NCBI GenBank assembly: GCA_015680685.1
Contig: MNCI01003419.1
Location: forward strand, 156,505 to 220,504
Source of the DNA: Gnetum montanum
Taxonomy: Eukaryota > Streptophyta > Gnetopsida > Gnetales > Gnetaceae
DNA length: 64,000 nt
Reading direction: 5' to 3'
Position numbers and translations under genes: made by a program. The notes below the pieces were generated by a model. It searched no databases. It was not told where the DNA came from and was given only the letters and a program-made list of their open reading frames with translations. Numbering within the stretch: position 1 is the first letter of the stretch; each line of letters opens with the position of its first letter. Positions 45,400 through 56,389 of the stretch are shown one piece after another.

Positions 45400-46640
45400 C
45401 CTCTTTGTTGGTGTAATAAATAAACAAGTGCCCATTGAACCAAAATGGTACAATGTGAGCCTCACTTATCTTGTTACTCCGGAGATGCCACAAGACTTGG
45501 ATCACTAAAAGAAACAAAAGTTTCTTCATTCTATCAAATGCTTCAAGGAAATTAATGGATACCTTTACAAGGTGTGTGTTGATGGCTTGGTTCATTAATG
45601 TGTCATTGATGTTAATCAACTACACATTCTCCAAGACACTCATGGGGGCCCTTGTGGGGATCACTATGCAGAGAGATGCATGACCATTAAGATCTTGATG
45701 GTAGAGTATTACTAGCCAATAATCTTCAAGGATGTCCACCAATTTGTCTACTCTTATCAACATTGTCAATGAGATGATGGGATGATCACTCGAATGGAGG
45801 GACCTCAGCAGTGGATTCAACCACTAGAATGCTTCAACATCTTGGGCATTGACTTCATGGATCCCATCACACCCATGTCAAATGAAAAGGCATACATAAT
45901 AGTTATTCTTGACTATTGTACCAAATGGGTAGAAGTAGTAGCCTTCACCAACTATACATCTTCCATTGCTACTCAATTTGTACAATAGTATGAACAAGTT
46001 TGGAGTGCCACATGCATTGATTTCTAACAATAGTAATCACTTTACAAGTGCTACTTTTCACAAGCTCATGCAATGCTTGGGGGTAGAACATAAATTAACA
46101 ACACCTTACCATCCTCAAGCCAATGGTCAAGTTGAGGTTACCAATAGGGAAACTACAAAAATCTTAATAGGAACAATAAGCAAATATACGAGAGATTGGA
46201 GCACAAAACTTAACAATGCCCTCTGCACATACAACTTAACATGGAAACTTCTTATATGCTATTCTCCTTATGAGTTGGTGTACAAAAAATTACAAACTCT
46301 TCCTATTAAATTCAAGCTCCATAAACTTTCAACAACATATGACCTTGACCTTGACCTTGATCTTAGCCTAGCATAGGAAGAAAGTTTGATTAAATTTAAC
46401 ATGCTAGATGAGAATACATTGGTGGCCTTGTCCTTGACCTTAGGATAAGGAAAGTTAAATTTCAACCTAGAGACAAGGTCCTCTACTAGAATCCCACACA
46501 TGTTCCTCAAAAGACTAAGTTTCAAACATTGTGGGAAGGGCCCTATATCATTTATGAAACCTTTCCTTTTGGGATCATGTTGATCTACAAACCTAAGAGC
46601 CTAAAAAAAAGCAATTGGTCAACATACAATAGCTTAAACC
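45400..46640 (+). pseudogene. element C integrase
   Basis: Zinc-binding region HILQDTHGGPCGDHYAERC...HCQ (45625-45770). Core GIDFMDPITP, AYIIVILDYCTKWVEVVA (45846-45945), FGVPHALISNNSNHFTSATF (46000-46060), LMQCLGVEHKLTTPYHPQANGQ and VEVTNRETTK (46066-46160). First Asp and the Glu are present, the second Asp is Asn. YSPYELVYKKL (46260-46295) and the C-terminal part KVKFQPRDKVLY-like with VPQKTKFQTLWEGPYIIY (46500-46555). No chromodomain. A (TTGACC)n run sits at 46341-46362. Confidence 0.9.
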
Positions 46641-48235
46641 TTTCCATGAGCCTAAGCAAACTAGTGCAAACAACACCTCATCAGATGGACAACCTCGCTT
46701 AATATTTCAAATCTCCTCCTTTCAACTCAATTGTGGGGGAGATGGCCACCCATGTTAATCATTAAGACAGCTCCTCAATTTTTCTACCTTTTTATTTTAT
46801 ATTTTTTTTGTTTTACACTTTGTTATTTTACACTTTATTATTTTTTTTCCAATTTTTTTACAACATTGTTAGTACGTTTTGAATTTCTTGAATATTTTAC
46901 AATTTCTTTTACATTTTACTTTATTTTGGTGTGAATTTTTCTTACTATTTTTTAATAAAATGCTTTGTTATCAATAGGACACAGTGAAGCTGTAGCTGTT
47001 TGCAAATGGTGGTTTGTACTTAATGTTTTTGATTGCTAATGATTGGTTTTTATTTTTGAATTTTAATGACTAATGGCTAAGACAAGTTTCATTTTCATGG
47101 AATAGGCAATGAATCCACATTCTCCATCCATCCACCAACTCTATGGTCTTACTAGTTTTGGAAGTATGAGGTCCTTTTTTCATTAATAAAATTTTAATGA
47201 ACTTGTTATGTTGGGAGTTTCTAAATTTGGAAAGATTAGAAGGTTTGAAAAGGGTGTGAATTCAAGGGGATTTAATGCTCTCTATGCCTTTCTACTTGAA
47301 TGCATGAGTGTTTTCATGGATTTCTTATTGTTCTGTGTTGACTAATAATAGGTAGTTAATAAGTCTTTGCATGGTGTGGTTCCCATCCAAAAATCCATAA
47401 AAAACATAAAATTTAAAAAAATGATGGGAATTCAAAGCATACCCCTTAGAAAAAAATAATGGGCTGTAAACACTAGTTATGGGACTAGAAAGACTTGTTA
47501 CCTATGCTTGAAGGTCCCCTCTAACTAAGGCCTTTTCTCACTTCCTACTTCTCTTTTCTTCTCAAATAAGGAATGGTGATTGATTTGTGGGAGCATTCTT
47601 GTTTCTTGACAGGATAGACTGGTCTTAGAGTGGTGATGTGAAGTCACTGAAAGTGGTTGGTTTTGATTTGGACTAAGGATGGACTTTATTGGGTCATTTA
47701 AACACGAAATCCAAAAGGGACTTCATGTGACCATGATTAGGAATTCCATTCCATTTTCTTTATCATCCACAAATGCTTTTTGATATTCATCTCACTATCA
47801 TTTTCCATGTTCATATTCGATGTCTTAGTTTGAAGTGTTGAAATTCTTAGGTAGGTTCTTCCAGATTAAGTCCTTAACTTTTCATAATCATTAATCAACT
47901 GTGGGGTCCACAAACCTCTTAGTTGAGGTTATGCAAGGGAAAAAAGGACATGTGCTTGTTGTGGGGAGGATCCACTTACATATCAATGGTTAGGATAGTT
48001 AAGCTCCTCATCCTTAGGCATTTCCACAGTTAAATCTTTTGCATTCCCCATTGATTGCATCCAACTGTGCGCTCCTTTAAGGCATTTCTCCATCATTCTT
48101 CCAAAAAGAATCCTCCATTTTTATGAACTATCAAGCCATCTTCTTTCATTTCATCATGTTATTGGCTTCATGGGCTTCCAAAAGAATCTAATTTCACCTA
48201 AAAACTCGTATTTATTGAATTTTTGAAAAGTCAAC
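46641..48235 (+). repeat. element C spacer between integrase and internal promoter
   Basis: T-rich non-coding DNA opening with GTGGGGGAGATGGCC (46732-46746), a purine-rich stretch also seen in E (GGGAGATGGCC, 11691-11701). Blocks at 47415-47530 and 47935-47990 recur in A, E and F. No conserved ORF. Confidence 0.7.
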
Positions 48236-48340
48236 GGTGGTCAACATATGCATCGATGCAACCCCATAGACGCAATCTCTTACATCAATGCCACCAACTT
48301 GATGCAGCCCTGTCGATGCATGGTAAAAATACTATAAATA
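48236..48340 (+). promoter_or_regulatory. element C internal promoter-like module
   Basis: CGATGCAACCCCAT, AGACGCAATCTCTT, and TGATGCAGCCCTGT phrases (48252-48320) precede a TATA box CTATAAATA (48332-48340), the same nonamer as in the LTRs. Phrase class matches the U3 of this element. About 150 bp downstream a donor-like CTAGAGGTACAT (48483-48494) aligns with the donor-like site in E, and the extra ORF begins at 48791 right after GGTCACAG. Roles inferred. Confidence 0.6.
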
Positions 48341-48790
48341 GAGCACAACACTTTGTAATTTTTTACCATTTTTCTTCAAATAAGAGTGAAATTTTTGCAA
48401 TTTTTCAGAGCCTAAAACCTTCTAAAGCCCATATCTTTCACACTGCTTGTTTTATTTTAGTCATTTTTCATTCCTCTAGCTACTAGAGGTACATTCTACA
48501 TTGTGGGGGTCACAAACCCTAGGTTCTTGATAGAAAAATTTTCAAAATTTTTCTAACTTCCCCATGGGTTTAATGAATAAAATAATATTAAATCCTCAAC
48601 CTATGGAAGTAAAAACTATCTAACAAACTTCAGTAACCTAAAATTAAATAAAATAACATTAAAGTAATATTAAAAGATCAATCTGCCATGATCACACCTT
48701 AGCCAAGTGTAACTATCCCAAAGGAGATAAGGTACTAAATGTTATGAGTTATGCATTATATGCTAATCCTTGATCATGTTGTGGTCACAG

Positions 48791-51610
48791 ATGGCACCAA
48801 GATCAAAGCATGAACTAAAGGTAGGACCATATTGACCTAGGGATAAGTAGTCTAGAATTGGAAGCGATCAATCAGAACAATGTAGGAGTGTGAAGCTGAA
48901 ACTCACATCCAAGGTCCTCTTTGTAAGGATCCTGAAGTAGAATCTATTCATCAAATTCCAGAAGAAGCAAAAATAGAGTAGTCTCATTGAGATGAGACAT
49001 CGAGTCCTATGCCAAGACTTGAAGTTACCTTGACTTGTGCCTACCTTGATCAAATTAAGCCTAGAGACATTCAATGTTTGGTTCTTCAAGAATTGAACTT
49101 TGGGATGTTCCTAGAGTTCGCTCTAGAGGAATTTAGAGCCCAATTGCAGATCTCTCCCATGTGGCCAATCCCACTTTCAATGGGAAGTGGTACATGGGAG
49201 AGACCTACCCCTTTTGGAATAATCAACAACTAGATTCCATAGTCAAAATCAAGTATATTTGTGTGTCCTACTCAATGGAAGCAATCATACATGCTCTCAA
49301 TTTGCCTGATATTAGAACTAGATTGGCAGAGATCTCAACTTAGGTAGACCCTGAGGTAAATAAGGAGTGGACCCAGTGGTGTTATGGAGTGGACCATAAG
49401 GAGTATGATGCACTCATTGTGGTGGAACATGTGTATTTTAAGATAGTGGTCTATCACCTCAATTTAACAATGTGGCCTAGTAAGGTGACTACCTTTTCCA
49501 CCTGTGTGTGTGCTACTTTAAGTAGAAAATTCCTTGTCAACCTTCCACAGTTGATCTAGCTGAAGATAGAGAAGTAGTTCAAAGCGAATGAATGTGGAAG
49601 GAAGATCTTGCCTTTTCTTTACCTCATCAGAAAACTATGAAAAAGGGTAGGAGTAGTTTGCTATGCCAACAATGCAATCAGGCATGCTCCTTCTGCCTCT
49701 TGGGTAGAAAGGATGAAGGACAAGATCCTTGCCATAACCAAGGAAGAGGAGTAGCCACCACCATCACCTGCTTAAGAGCAATCAACATCAATGATGTGTG
49801 ATTCTACAAAATGCATGCAAAATCTTCAAGAGCAACTCTTGTAGTAGCAGTAGAGCCTTCTGTCTCTCAACTAGTCCTTAGCCATTTAAACAAGGTAACT
49901 TGTATCATAAGTTGGTTGGAAGACACAACGCCTACATTTCTGCCCAAAGAATGCAAGTTCTTGCATACTCAAATCTTAGTGCTTGGGAGGTAATAGTGTC
50001 CATTCCCATATAGTAGTAGTTCCTAGAAATTTTTGGCAATGCCGCTACCTTCTCGATGCACTTGGAGGAGGGAGATGGAACCACCATCTTGGTGATGTAA
50101 CACCAAGGGTAGTAAGCAATGTTAGAGGTGCTGGTAGACTATGTAGGCAAAGCCCTCAATGTTCCTACAACATCTATATCCACCATTTCTACACTAAAAT
50201 ATGTGTAGAGATTTGTAGGAACAACTACTCAGAGATTTAGCGCGACTTAGCATAAGGAGTTTCTGAAATGACTAGTGGAAACTCAACACCTGATTTCAAA
50301 GGTTTTGACCTTTTGGAAGATATTTCCACTACCTAGTCAATGCTATTGGAAGCAAGGGGCAAGTGCATAATCACAGATGTGCAACTTGAAACAACCAAGG
50401 CTTAGAATCAATGCCTAGCTATGGAAGTTGTCGATTTGAGAGCCCATCTTGTTGATGCCTATATACTTAGTCAAGTAATAACCAGGGAGGAAGCTTTTCA
50501 GCAACTTCAATCCAAACTTCAAGAGGTTGAGTATGAGAGGGAGTTGATGATCTTTGACAAGTCCTTGGATGAGGCAAAAACCTATAATACTAACAAGGAC
50601 TTGGATGAGGTGCACTAGGAGAATGCTAGTATGACCAAAGATAATCAATGCCTGCATGTCATTGAGCTCCAAAAAGAATAGATGGTTGATTACATGCGAT
50701 AGTATCAAGGGTAGCTTATTAGGGTGTCAATGGATTTATGGAGTTTTGCAACAAAAAATTGCAGTCTCTCCATGTAGGAAGTTTATGCCCTTCACAAAAA
50801 ATCTGCGATAGAAATTATTGCCTAGAAAAGCGAGGCCCTAAATTTCAAGAGGATGAAAACACACTATAGGGACCAGGTTGGTTTGCAAAAAGTAATTAAT
50901 GAATGAGAAATAAAATTGGTAAAGGCGAAGGTGAACAAGGCCCTCTAGCAACTCCAGTAAGGAGGCAATGTATGGTAGCCCATCTTTAATGGATTGAACA
51001 CATACAACAAGGTAGAAATTTTCCTAAAGGAGTTGCAAATTGAGTAAATGACTGAGTATATGGAGCTTACCAACCTCTGTTACTCAAACTTGGAATTGTT
51101 GATAGTAGGAAGGCCCTGGTCAAATTTGGAGAAGCTAGTGGCTAGCTTGTAGTTGTTGTACGAGGTCGCGTTCAAGACACACAAAGAAATAAAGCAGAAG
51201 CTTGAGGTGGAAAATGTAGAACTTGATGTTCTTAGGTAGTGCCCCATTGATTAGTGTTCCAAACTAGGAACTTGGACAAGAGAATGAATGATTACTAGGA
51301 GCTAAAAAATGCAGTCAGGGCATTTGATGCTGAACTCAAACCTTTTACTACTTGGTTCATCAATGTAAAAGAGCTATTCTTGATAATGCCTTGTCCTTGG
51401 GATGTTCCCACATTGGCCCATATTCACAATGTAGTGTGGATCATAAATGATCCCAGGAGTAAGGAGGAAATGATGAAGGCATTGTTGCATGCCTTCCATC
51501 TTCCACTAGAGGTTGCCGCTACCATAGGCCAACCATAATTGCCTCAATGACTGCGTGTGCCTAAAGTAGGAGAAGATCCTTCAGAGCCTTCACTGCCTAG
51601 GACTGTTTGA
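48791..51610 (+). pseudogene. element C extra ORF (env position; 'plant transposon protein'-like)
   Basis: Start ATG 48791 (MAPRSKHELK) follows an acceptor-like CACAG. Order: polar N-terminus; ELNFGMFLEFALEEFRAQLQ (49092-49150); KWYMGETYPFWNNQQ; CVSYSMEAIIHALNLPDI (49261-49312); YGVDHKEYDALI; HVYFKIVVYHLNLTM and KFLVNLPQLI (49430-49555); ILPFLYLIRKL (49605-49640); a Ser/Gln-rich linker; a long coiled-coil-prone middle (50280-51250); and the C-terminal block PCPWDVPTLAHI, PRSKEEMMKALLHAFHL (51390-51500). About 940 codons, in the env position of Athila/Calypso elements, but no convincing signal peptide or membrane segment is visible. The motif order VxFS.EAI..LLGLP / LPFP.LI..LC recalls plant 'putative plant transposon protein' domains. 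Function unknown. Confidence 0.8.
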
Positions 51611-51874
51611 AATTCTTCATCATCTTTCTACCATTAGAGGAGTTTTTTTTGTCAATTTTATCTTGGTATTCAATTTTGTTGTCCTAAAGACCAAAATTTT
51701 GTAATGATTATAATTCCATACACTCAGGCACTTAGTATTTGTTTACGTGTGTGTGTGTTGTGTTTGTATGTGTTAATAGTTAGTCAGTAATCCCATACCT
51801 TCCAAAAATTTTATAAGAAGCTTGTTCATCCCTTTGTTTATTCAAGGATGAGTTTTCCTTCAGTCGTGATGGTA
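51611..51874 (+). other. element C 3' untranslated region and polypurine tract
   Basis: Shares AATCCCATACCTTCC (51789-51803) and TTCAAGGATGAGTTTTC (51841-51857) with A and E. GTCGTGATGGTA abuts the LTR tip at 51875 and is the likely, now mutated, polypurine tract. Confidence 0.7.
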
Positions 51875-52777
51875 TGATGAGTTACGCCAAGGGTTACATT
51901 AACAAAGACTCATTGACATGGCCCCGTTGATGCGACCCCGTCGACATGATCGTGTTGATGCATGATTTATTGCGTTGATGTGACCACACTGATGTAGTAT
52001 CTATTTTCACCTATAAATAAGTGCTCACCAATGACATTTATGGAAGAGAAGTCTCACAGTTGTAGTAAAGCTCAAGCAGTTTTTCAACTTAAAAGTTAGA
52101 ATATTTTTCTACGTGCCTGCAGTAGGAGTCAAAGAGTGTATGGATCTTTATTCAAGCACTATAGTTTGTGCAACAATAAACATGAGCCTTTTGATAAACC
52201 TTGCAACACTTTGAAATAGATTAATTATTTTCTTTATGCATTTAATAATTTAAGCAATTTCCTTTAATGCTTTAAGTAATTAAAGTAATTAAATTAAGCT
52301 AATTTAAGTCAAATTAAGATAAATTAAATAGCGATTAATTAAGCACATAAGTATGACCACTTTGAGCATATGCTTGGCACCTAGTAATCCTAGTAACACT
52401 TAACGTTTAGTAACCTAGTAGCATTAAACATGTTTAAGATGTGTATGGCAAGTGGGAATGGATTCTTATGTTAGGATTAGCTAAATGTTAGTTAGTTAGA
52501 TTAAATAGAAATTAAATATATAATTCCTTACTCTTTATTCTTAGGTGACTTAGAACATAAAACATAAAAAATGATAAAAATTATGTACCTTAGTTGCACT
52601 CAACTAGAGCTTTGCATTTCACAAGTGTAATTGGGAAGACAATGATTGTAATAGTTAGTTTCACTTCCTAGAGAGTAGTATACTTAGAATGCTATAAGTC
52701 CATGGAATTTGACTGGATCATGCATGAATACTTAGTGATTTGTATGGTTGGGCGTAGGATCTACTCGTTGCTCATCA
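51875..52777 (+). repeat. 3' LTR of element C
   Basis: 903 bp, TGATGAG...CTCATCA. U3 array has three full 14-mers (51914-51955) before CTATAAATA (52011-52019). Otherwise collinear with 39578-40498. Confidence 0.9.
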
Positions 52778-52784
52778 ATTAATT

Positions 52785-53710
52785 AGGATTACCTCTCTAA
52801 AGAGCTTGGCTTGATGACTCCTCCACCTCCATAGTTTGTACATCTTTGCCCTTAGATACCTTATGAAGTGATTATTTTCATTGTTTATATCTCCATTCTT
52901 CATACTTAAAGTAATGAATCTTTGATGAGTTATTGCCTTGATCATTATCCTTCTTATCTTGGTCCCTCTTGTTTTTTCCCTTTTCATAATCCTTCTCTAT
53001 CTTCTTATCATGGTTGTCATCTTTCTCTTTAGATTTGGACTTGTATCCCTTATTCTTCCCCTTGGAAGTTTATTTGCTACTATTTCCAAAGCTACTAAGT
53101 TTCTTTTTTGTCTAGAGTACCAAATCATATGCCTCATCAAGAGTTTGTGGCTCATAGAAAGACAACACCTACTGGTATGTCATTTTAAGATCTCCTAGAA
53201 AGATTAAAGCCTCTTCATACTTCTTCAAGTTTACCTTAGGTTGATGGAATAGATTATAGAATTCAAGATAGAATTATTTGACATCTTTATCATTTTCTCT
53301 TAGGAATCTCAACTTCATAATGGTTTCTTGCCTCTCATGAGACTATTTAAATGTTCTTCTCAACCTATATTTCATTAGATTCCAATCTCTAATGGGTTGA
53401 CCATTTTTTTTCTTTTATAACCTTGGGACTCCTTTTCCTACAAAGTAGAAGCCATACCTTCTAATCTGGATTTAGCAATAGATACCCTTAAGTGATTTGG
53501 TACCTATTATAACTCAATGCACTTATCAACTACCTTTAGCCAACTTAAAAAAGCATTGATGCCATCTACACTATTGAAATTATTTAACTTAATGTATAGA
53601 ATTTTTGTAGCATTATATAATTCTTTAGTAAGTCTTGCTTCATCCTTCTCATTAAGCTTTCCTAGAGAAGAAGTAGAGGCCAAAAATTGAGCTCTTGAAA
53701 TTCTCATATG
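52785..53710 (-). pseudogene. gag remnant of another Ty3/gypsy family
   Basis: Minus strand: FNSVDGINAFLSWLKVVDKCIELQ (about 53595-53520), VPNHLRVSIAKSRLEGMAST, then LRR-free capsid pieces and a Lys/Asp-rich tail (53050-52910, KDDNHDKKIEKDYEKGKNK). The F..W....E..F....VP...RV..A...L.G.A..W pattern is that of gypsy gag with a UBN2-like capsid. It runs up to the right edge of element C, where the rest is absent. Confidence 0.65.
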
Positions 53711-54044
53711 AGAAATAGAATTTTCTGCTAATGGAATCCTTTGCTGATGGATTCCAACACTCCCATAGCTAGATTGTCCTTTCTCATCATTCCCTCAACC
53801 TGAGTATAACACTTCTTCATTACCATCTAAACATGAATGCTCATCATCTCCATGTATCAGCATATGACTAGGACCAACATTTCTATCTACCTTTGTACTA
53901 ATTTCATGTAACCAAGCAACCATTAGTTGGAAGGTAGACTTCATGCTTTCCATGTTTCTATTCAAGGCTTAAACTTATTTCTTCTTAGGCATCATTTGAG
54001 TTTGAAAAAATCCTTAAATAAGTGCAAGTAACAATCAACTCAAA

Positions 54045-54056
54045 GCGTTGATACCA
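54045..54056 (-). promoter_or_regulatory. initiator tRNA-Met-type primer-binding site
   Basis: Minus-strand TGGTATCAACGC between LTR (54058-55061) and gag. It indicates that this family primes differently from the tRNA-Asp family. Confidence 0.65.
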
Positions 54057-54057
54057 A

Positions 54058-55061
54058 TAATTAGCTAGACCTAGCTTACTCTAATGAAAAATCATCGTTA
54101 ACCCTACTAATTATAGATGTTATAAAAAGATAAACAATATGATAGAAAAAAAGAAAACTAGCTATCTTTAATTATTGAAAGAAGATTACAATAGGGTTCC
54201 ACAAGCCATGAAACATTCAAAAATCTCTCAAAATACTCAAATGATTCCTGCAGAGCATGAGGCTCTACAACCACACAATGATTATTACTAATATAAGACA
54301 CAACCAATGGAGAATCTCTCCCAAAACTTGAGACTGAGATCTCAACACACAAGTAAGAAACAAGAACACATAGGTTAATACACCATATAGTTGACCTTGT
54401 AGTTGCAACCACCTATGTACTCACTTAATGTGCTTTCTCACACTCTTGGTAAACTCTCATTAACTTAAGAGCTTACATCTGCTGGTTGCATTATCATACA
54501 ATCATGAAAGACACTAATATTGATTGGCAAAGAGAAGACAAAATACATAGAAATATTTCCCCAACTCAACTTGAAAATCTTTAGTTGTTTTCATATTTTT
54601 TCATCTTTTGCCAGTAGTTTTCCAAATTGGAATAGGAAATTTTAGAAGTTTCTTTGATCAGACAAGTCATCTCTAACCTCCTTAAGATGTCTCACTGTTA
54701 GGCCTATAATTTTGGTGGGATGTCTCATTCCTCGCTAATATGTCTTCACTATCACTAAGATATCTTAGCCCCAACTAGGATGTCTTAGCTAATATGTCTC
54801 ATTAATTCTTGAGACATCTTATAACATTCCAAGATGTCTTGTCCTTCTATGAGATGTCTCACCTGAGATGACATCTTTTTTGTTAAGACATTTCTCATGC
54901 ACTTGGGACATCTCCAAAATTTCCCAAACAAATCCATTGGAAACTTCGATCCCAACTAAGAAATTTTCATAACCTCTAAGAAATCTTCATAGATCTCAAA
55001 ATCTATAAAAACAACACATAGGGACAAGAACAAGGGAATCATAAGAGGTGTTTCTACACCA
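54058..55061 (-). repeat. 5' LTR of the second gypsy family
   Basis: About 1 kb. The outer end TTTCTACACCA matches the end of the solo LTR at 14273-15182, and the left edge adjoins a PBS. It carries about a dozen AGATGTCT / AGACATCT-like octamers between 54670 and 54920. Left boundary uncertain by a few bases because the TG is mutated. Confidence 0.7.
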
Positions 55062-55664
55062 AAATCTATCTTTGACTTAAGAAATGAGTAGCTTACAATC
55101 ACTCCAAATGATAGTCCTTGGATCATAGCCAATGTCCATAAAATGTTCATTATCAATAAGATACATAACATTCCTTGTAAAAATAAAATATAAAAATACT
55201 ATCATAACATTCCTATCACATCTAATGGAATTTTTAGACTATCATTGTTGGTTCCTTAAAGCTCCATTGTTGGTAGAAAAACCTTACACACTACTTTTAT
55301 TTCCTCTTCATGTTTTCATTCACAATTGAAACCTCCACCTACATTTGTGTGTACTTAAAATAATAAATAAAAATAATAAAATTCATATAAAACCCATTAA
55401 ATAAATCCAAATTACAAAAAAATTTGAAATAAAGAAAATTGAAAAAAATAAAAAACAAACTAGTGCCTGCTCTATCTTCATCACCTCCCATCATCACTGC
55501 TAGTCTAGATGCATCAAACCCATACACATTAATAAGCTTCTATGTGATCTCCTTCATGAAAAGAAAGGTGAAACCCAAATTTGCTAGGTTCACATTAGTA
55601 TGTTTGACATCATAGGATTCTCTATACTATGCACTCTCTCCACTCTACTACTCTCCTTTGTCAC
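55062..55664. other. nothing recognised
   Basis: AT-rich sequence outside the LTR of the second gypsy family. Contains short open frames on both strands with no recognisable product. Confidence 0.45.
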
Positions 55665-55705
55665 TGATGAGACGCGACATGCACTGTGCCGCGATATCGC
55701 GTACG
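55665..55705 (+). repeat. stub of a GATATC-class LTR ending at an assembly gap
   Basis: TGATGAGACGCGACATGC... up to GCCGCGATATCGCGTACG looks like the tip of a main-family LTR entering its phrase array. It stops at the N at 55706. The sequence after the N (GGAACTTAAGG) does not continue the LTR. Confidence 0.65.
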
Positions 55706-56000
55706 NGGAACTTAAGGCTTGAATTTCTTTTCTTTTCTTGCACAAAGACACACTACTCAAATGCTTCCAAAACATCACTAATTTCTATCTTCTATATTAA
55801 TAAGTTTCTTATCCATCTAGCTATCCTCTTTTCTATAAGTTGTTATGTGAGAAGAAATCTTTGCTTCTTGTTAAAATACCCTTCCATAAAAAAAAATTTT
55901 CTAGTAAATGCTTAAAGTCTTATAAATTCACCTTTCTTGCAATCAAAATCAAATTTTACCTAGTTTTCAAATAATGCATCTATTAGTACCTATTTCTCTA

Positions 56001-56006
<6 letters not shown>

Positions 56007-56042
<36 letters not shown>
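56007..56042. repeat. (CT)n microsatellite
   Basis: About 18 CT units in a pyrimidine-rich stretch. Confidence 0.95.
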
Positions 56043-56045
<3 letters not shown>

Positions 56046-56389
56046 CCAACTTCCTCTCAAGGTTTTTGCTATGATTTCTTCTTATGTCCTCTTCTCTACA
56101 TCTTTTCTTAATTTTATTTCTTAGTCTTCCCTTCTCTATCTCTCTACTTTCACCCTAGTTAGAGCCTCCCTCTTTGCTTTCTTCTAAGCTTTTATCATAA
56201 CTATCAATGATTAGCATAATCCATAGCAGTTAAAAAATTAAAAACATAGAAACATAAGCTATAAAAATGTAAGAAAAATACTAAATATGTAAATATAATA
56301 AAATCAAAACAAATACAAACTTTCTGAACTTATCTAACCTCTTTACAACCTAAGCAACCTCAAGCTACAACCTGTTCTCCTCAAAGTCA

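Larger units (their letters stand above)
39578..52777 (+). mobile_element. element C: full-length 13.2 kb Ty3/gypsy (OTA-type) retrotransposon with extra ORF
   Basis: Reference copy of the main family. LTRs 39578-40498 and 51875-52777; flanks ATTAG (39573-39577) and ATTAA (52778-52782), one mismatch. Internal order: tRNA-Asp PBS, gag, protease, RT, RNase H, integrase, spacer, internal promoter module, extra ORF, polypurine tract. All coding parts are broken. LTRs differ by many substitutions and an exact two-unit (28 bp) difference in the U3 array. Integrase without chromodomain, tRNA-Asp PBS and an ORF after integrase suit the Ogre/Tat/Athila clade. Confidence 0.9.

Noticed and set aside
46341-46362. 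TTGACC repeats as a W-box (WRKY) cluster
   Set aside because: They lie in the integrase C-terminal region, are absent from E at the same place, and look like local hexamer slippage.
48791-51610. Extra ORF as an independent host gene family
   Set aside because: Copies in C, D and E lie at the same place inside the element, between spacer and polypurine tract, and F shows the same spacer and ORF.
48791-51610. Extra ORF called env outright
   Set aside because: Only the position fits; no signal peptide, membrane segment or cleavage site could be read, and the motifs point to another plant protein family.
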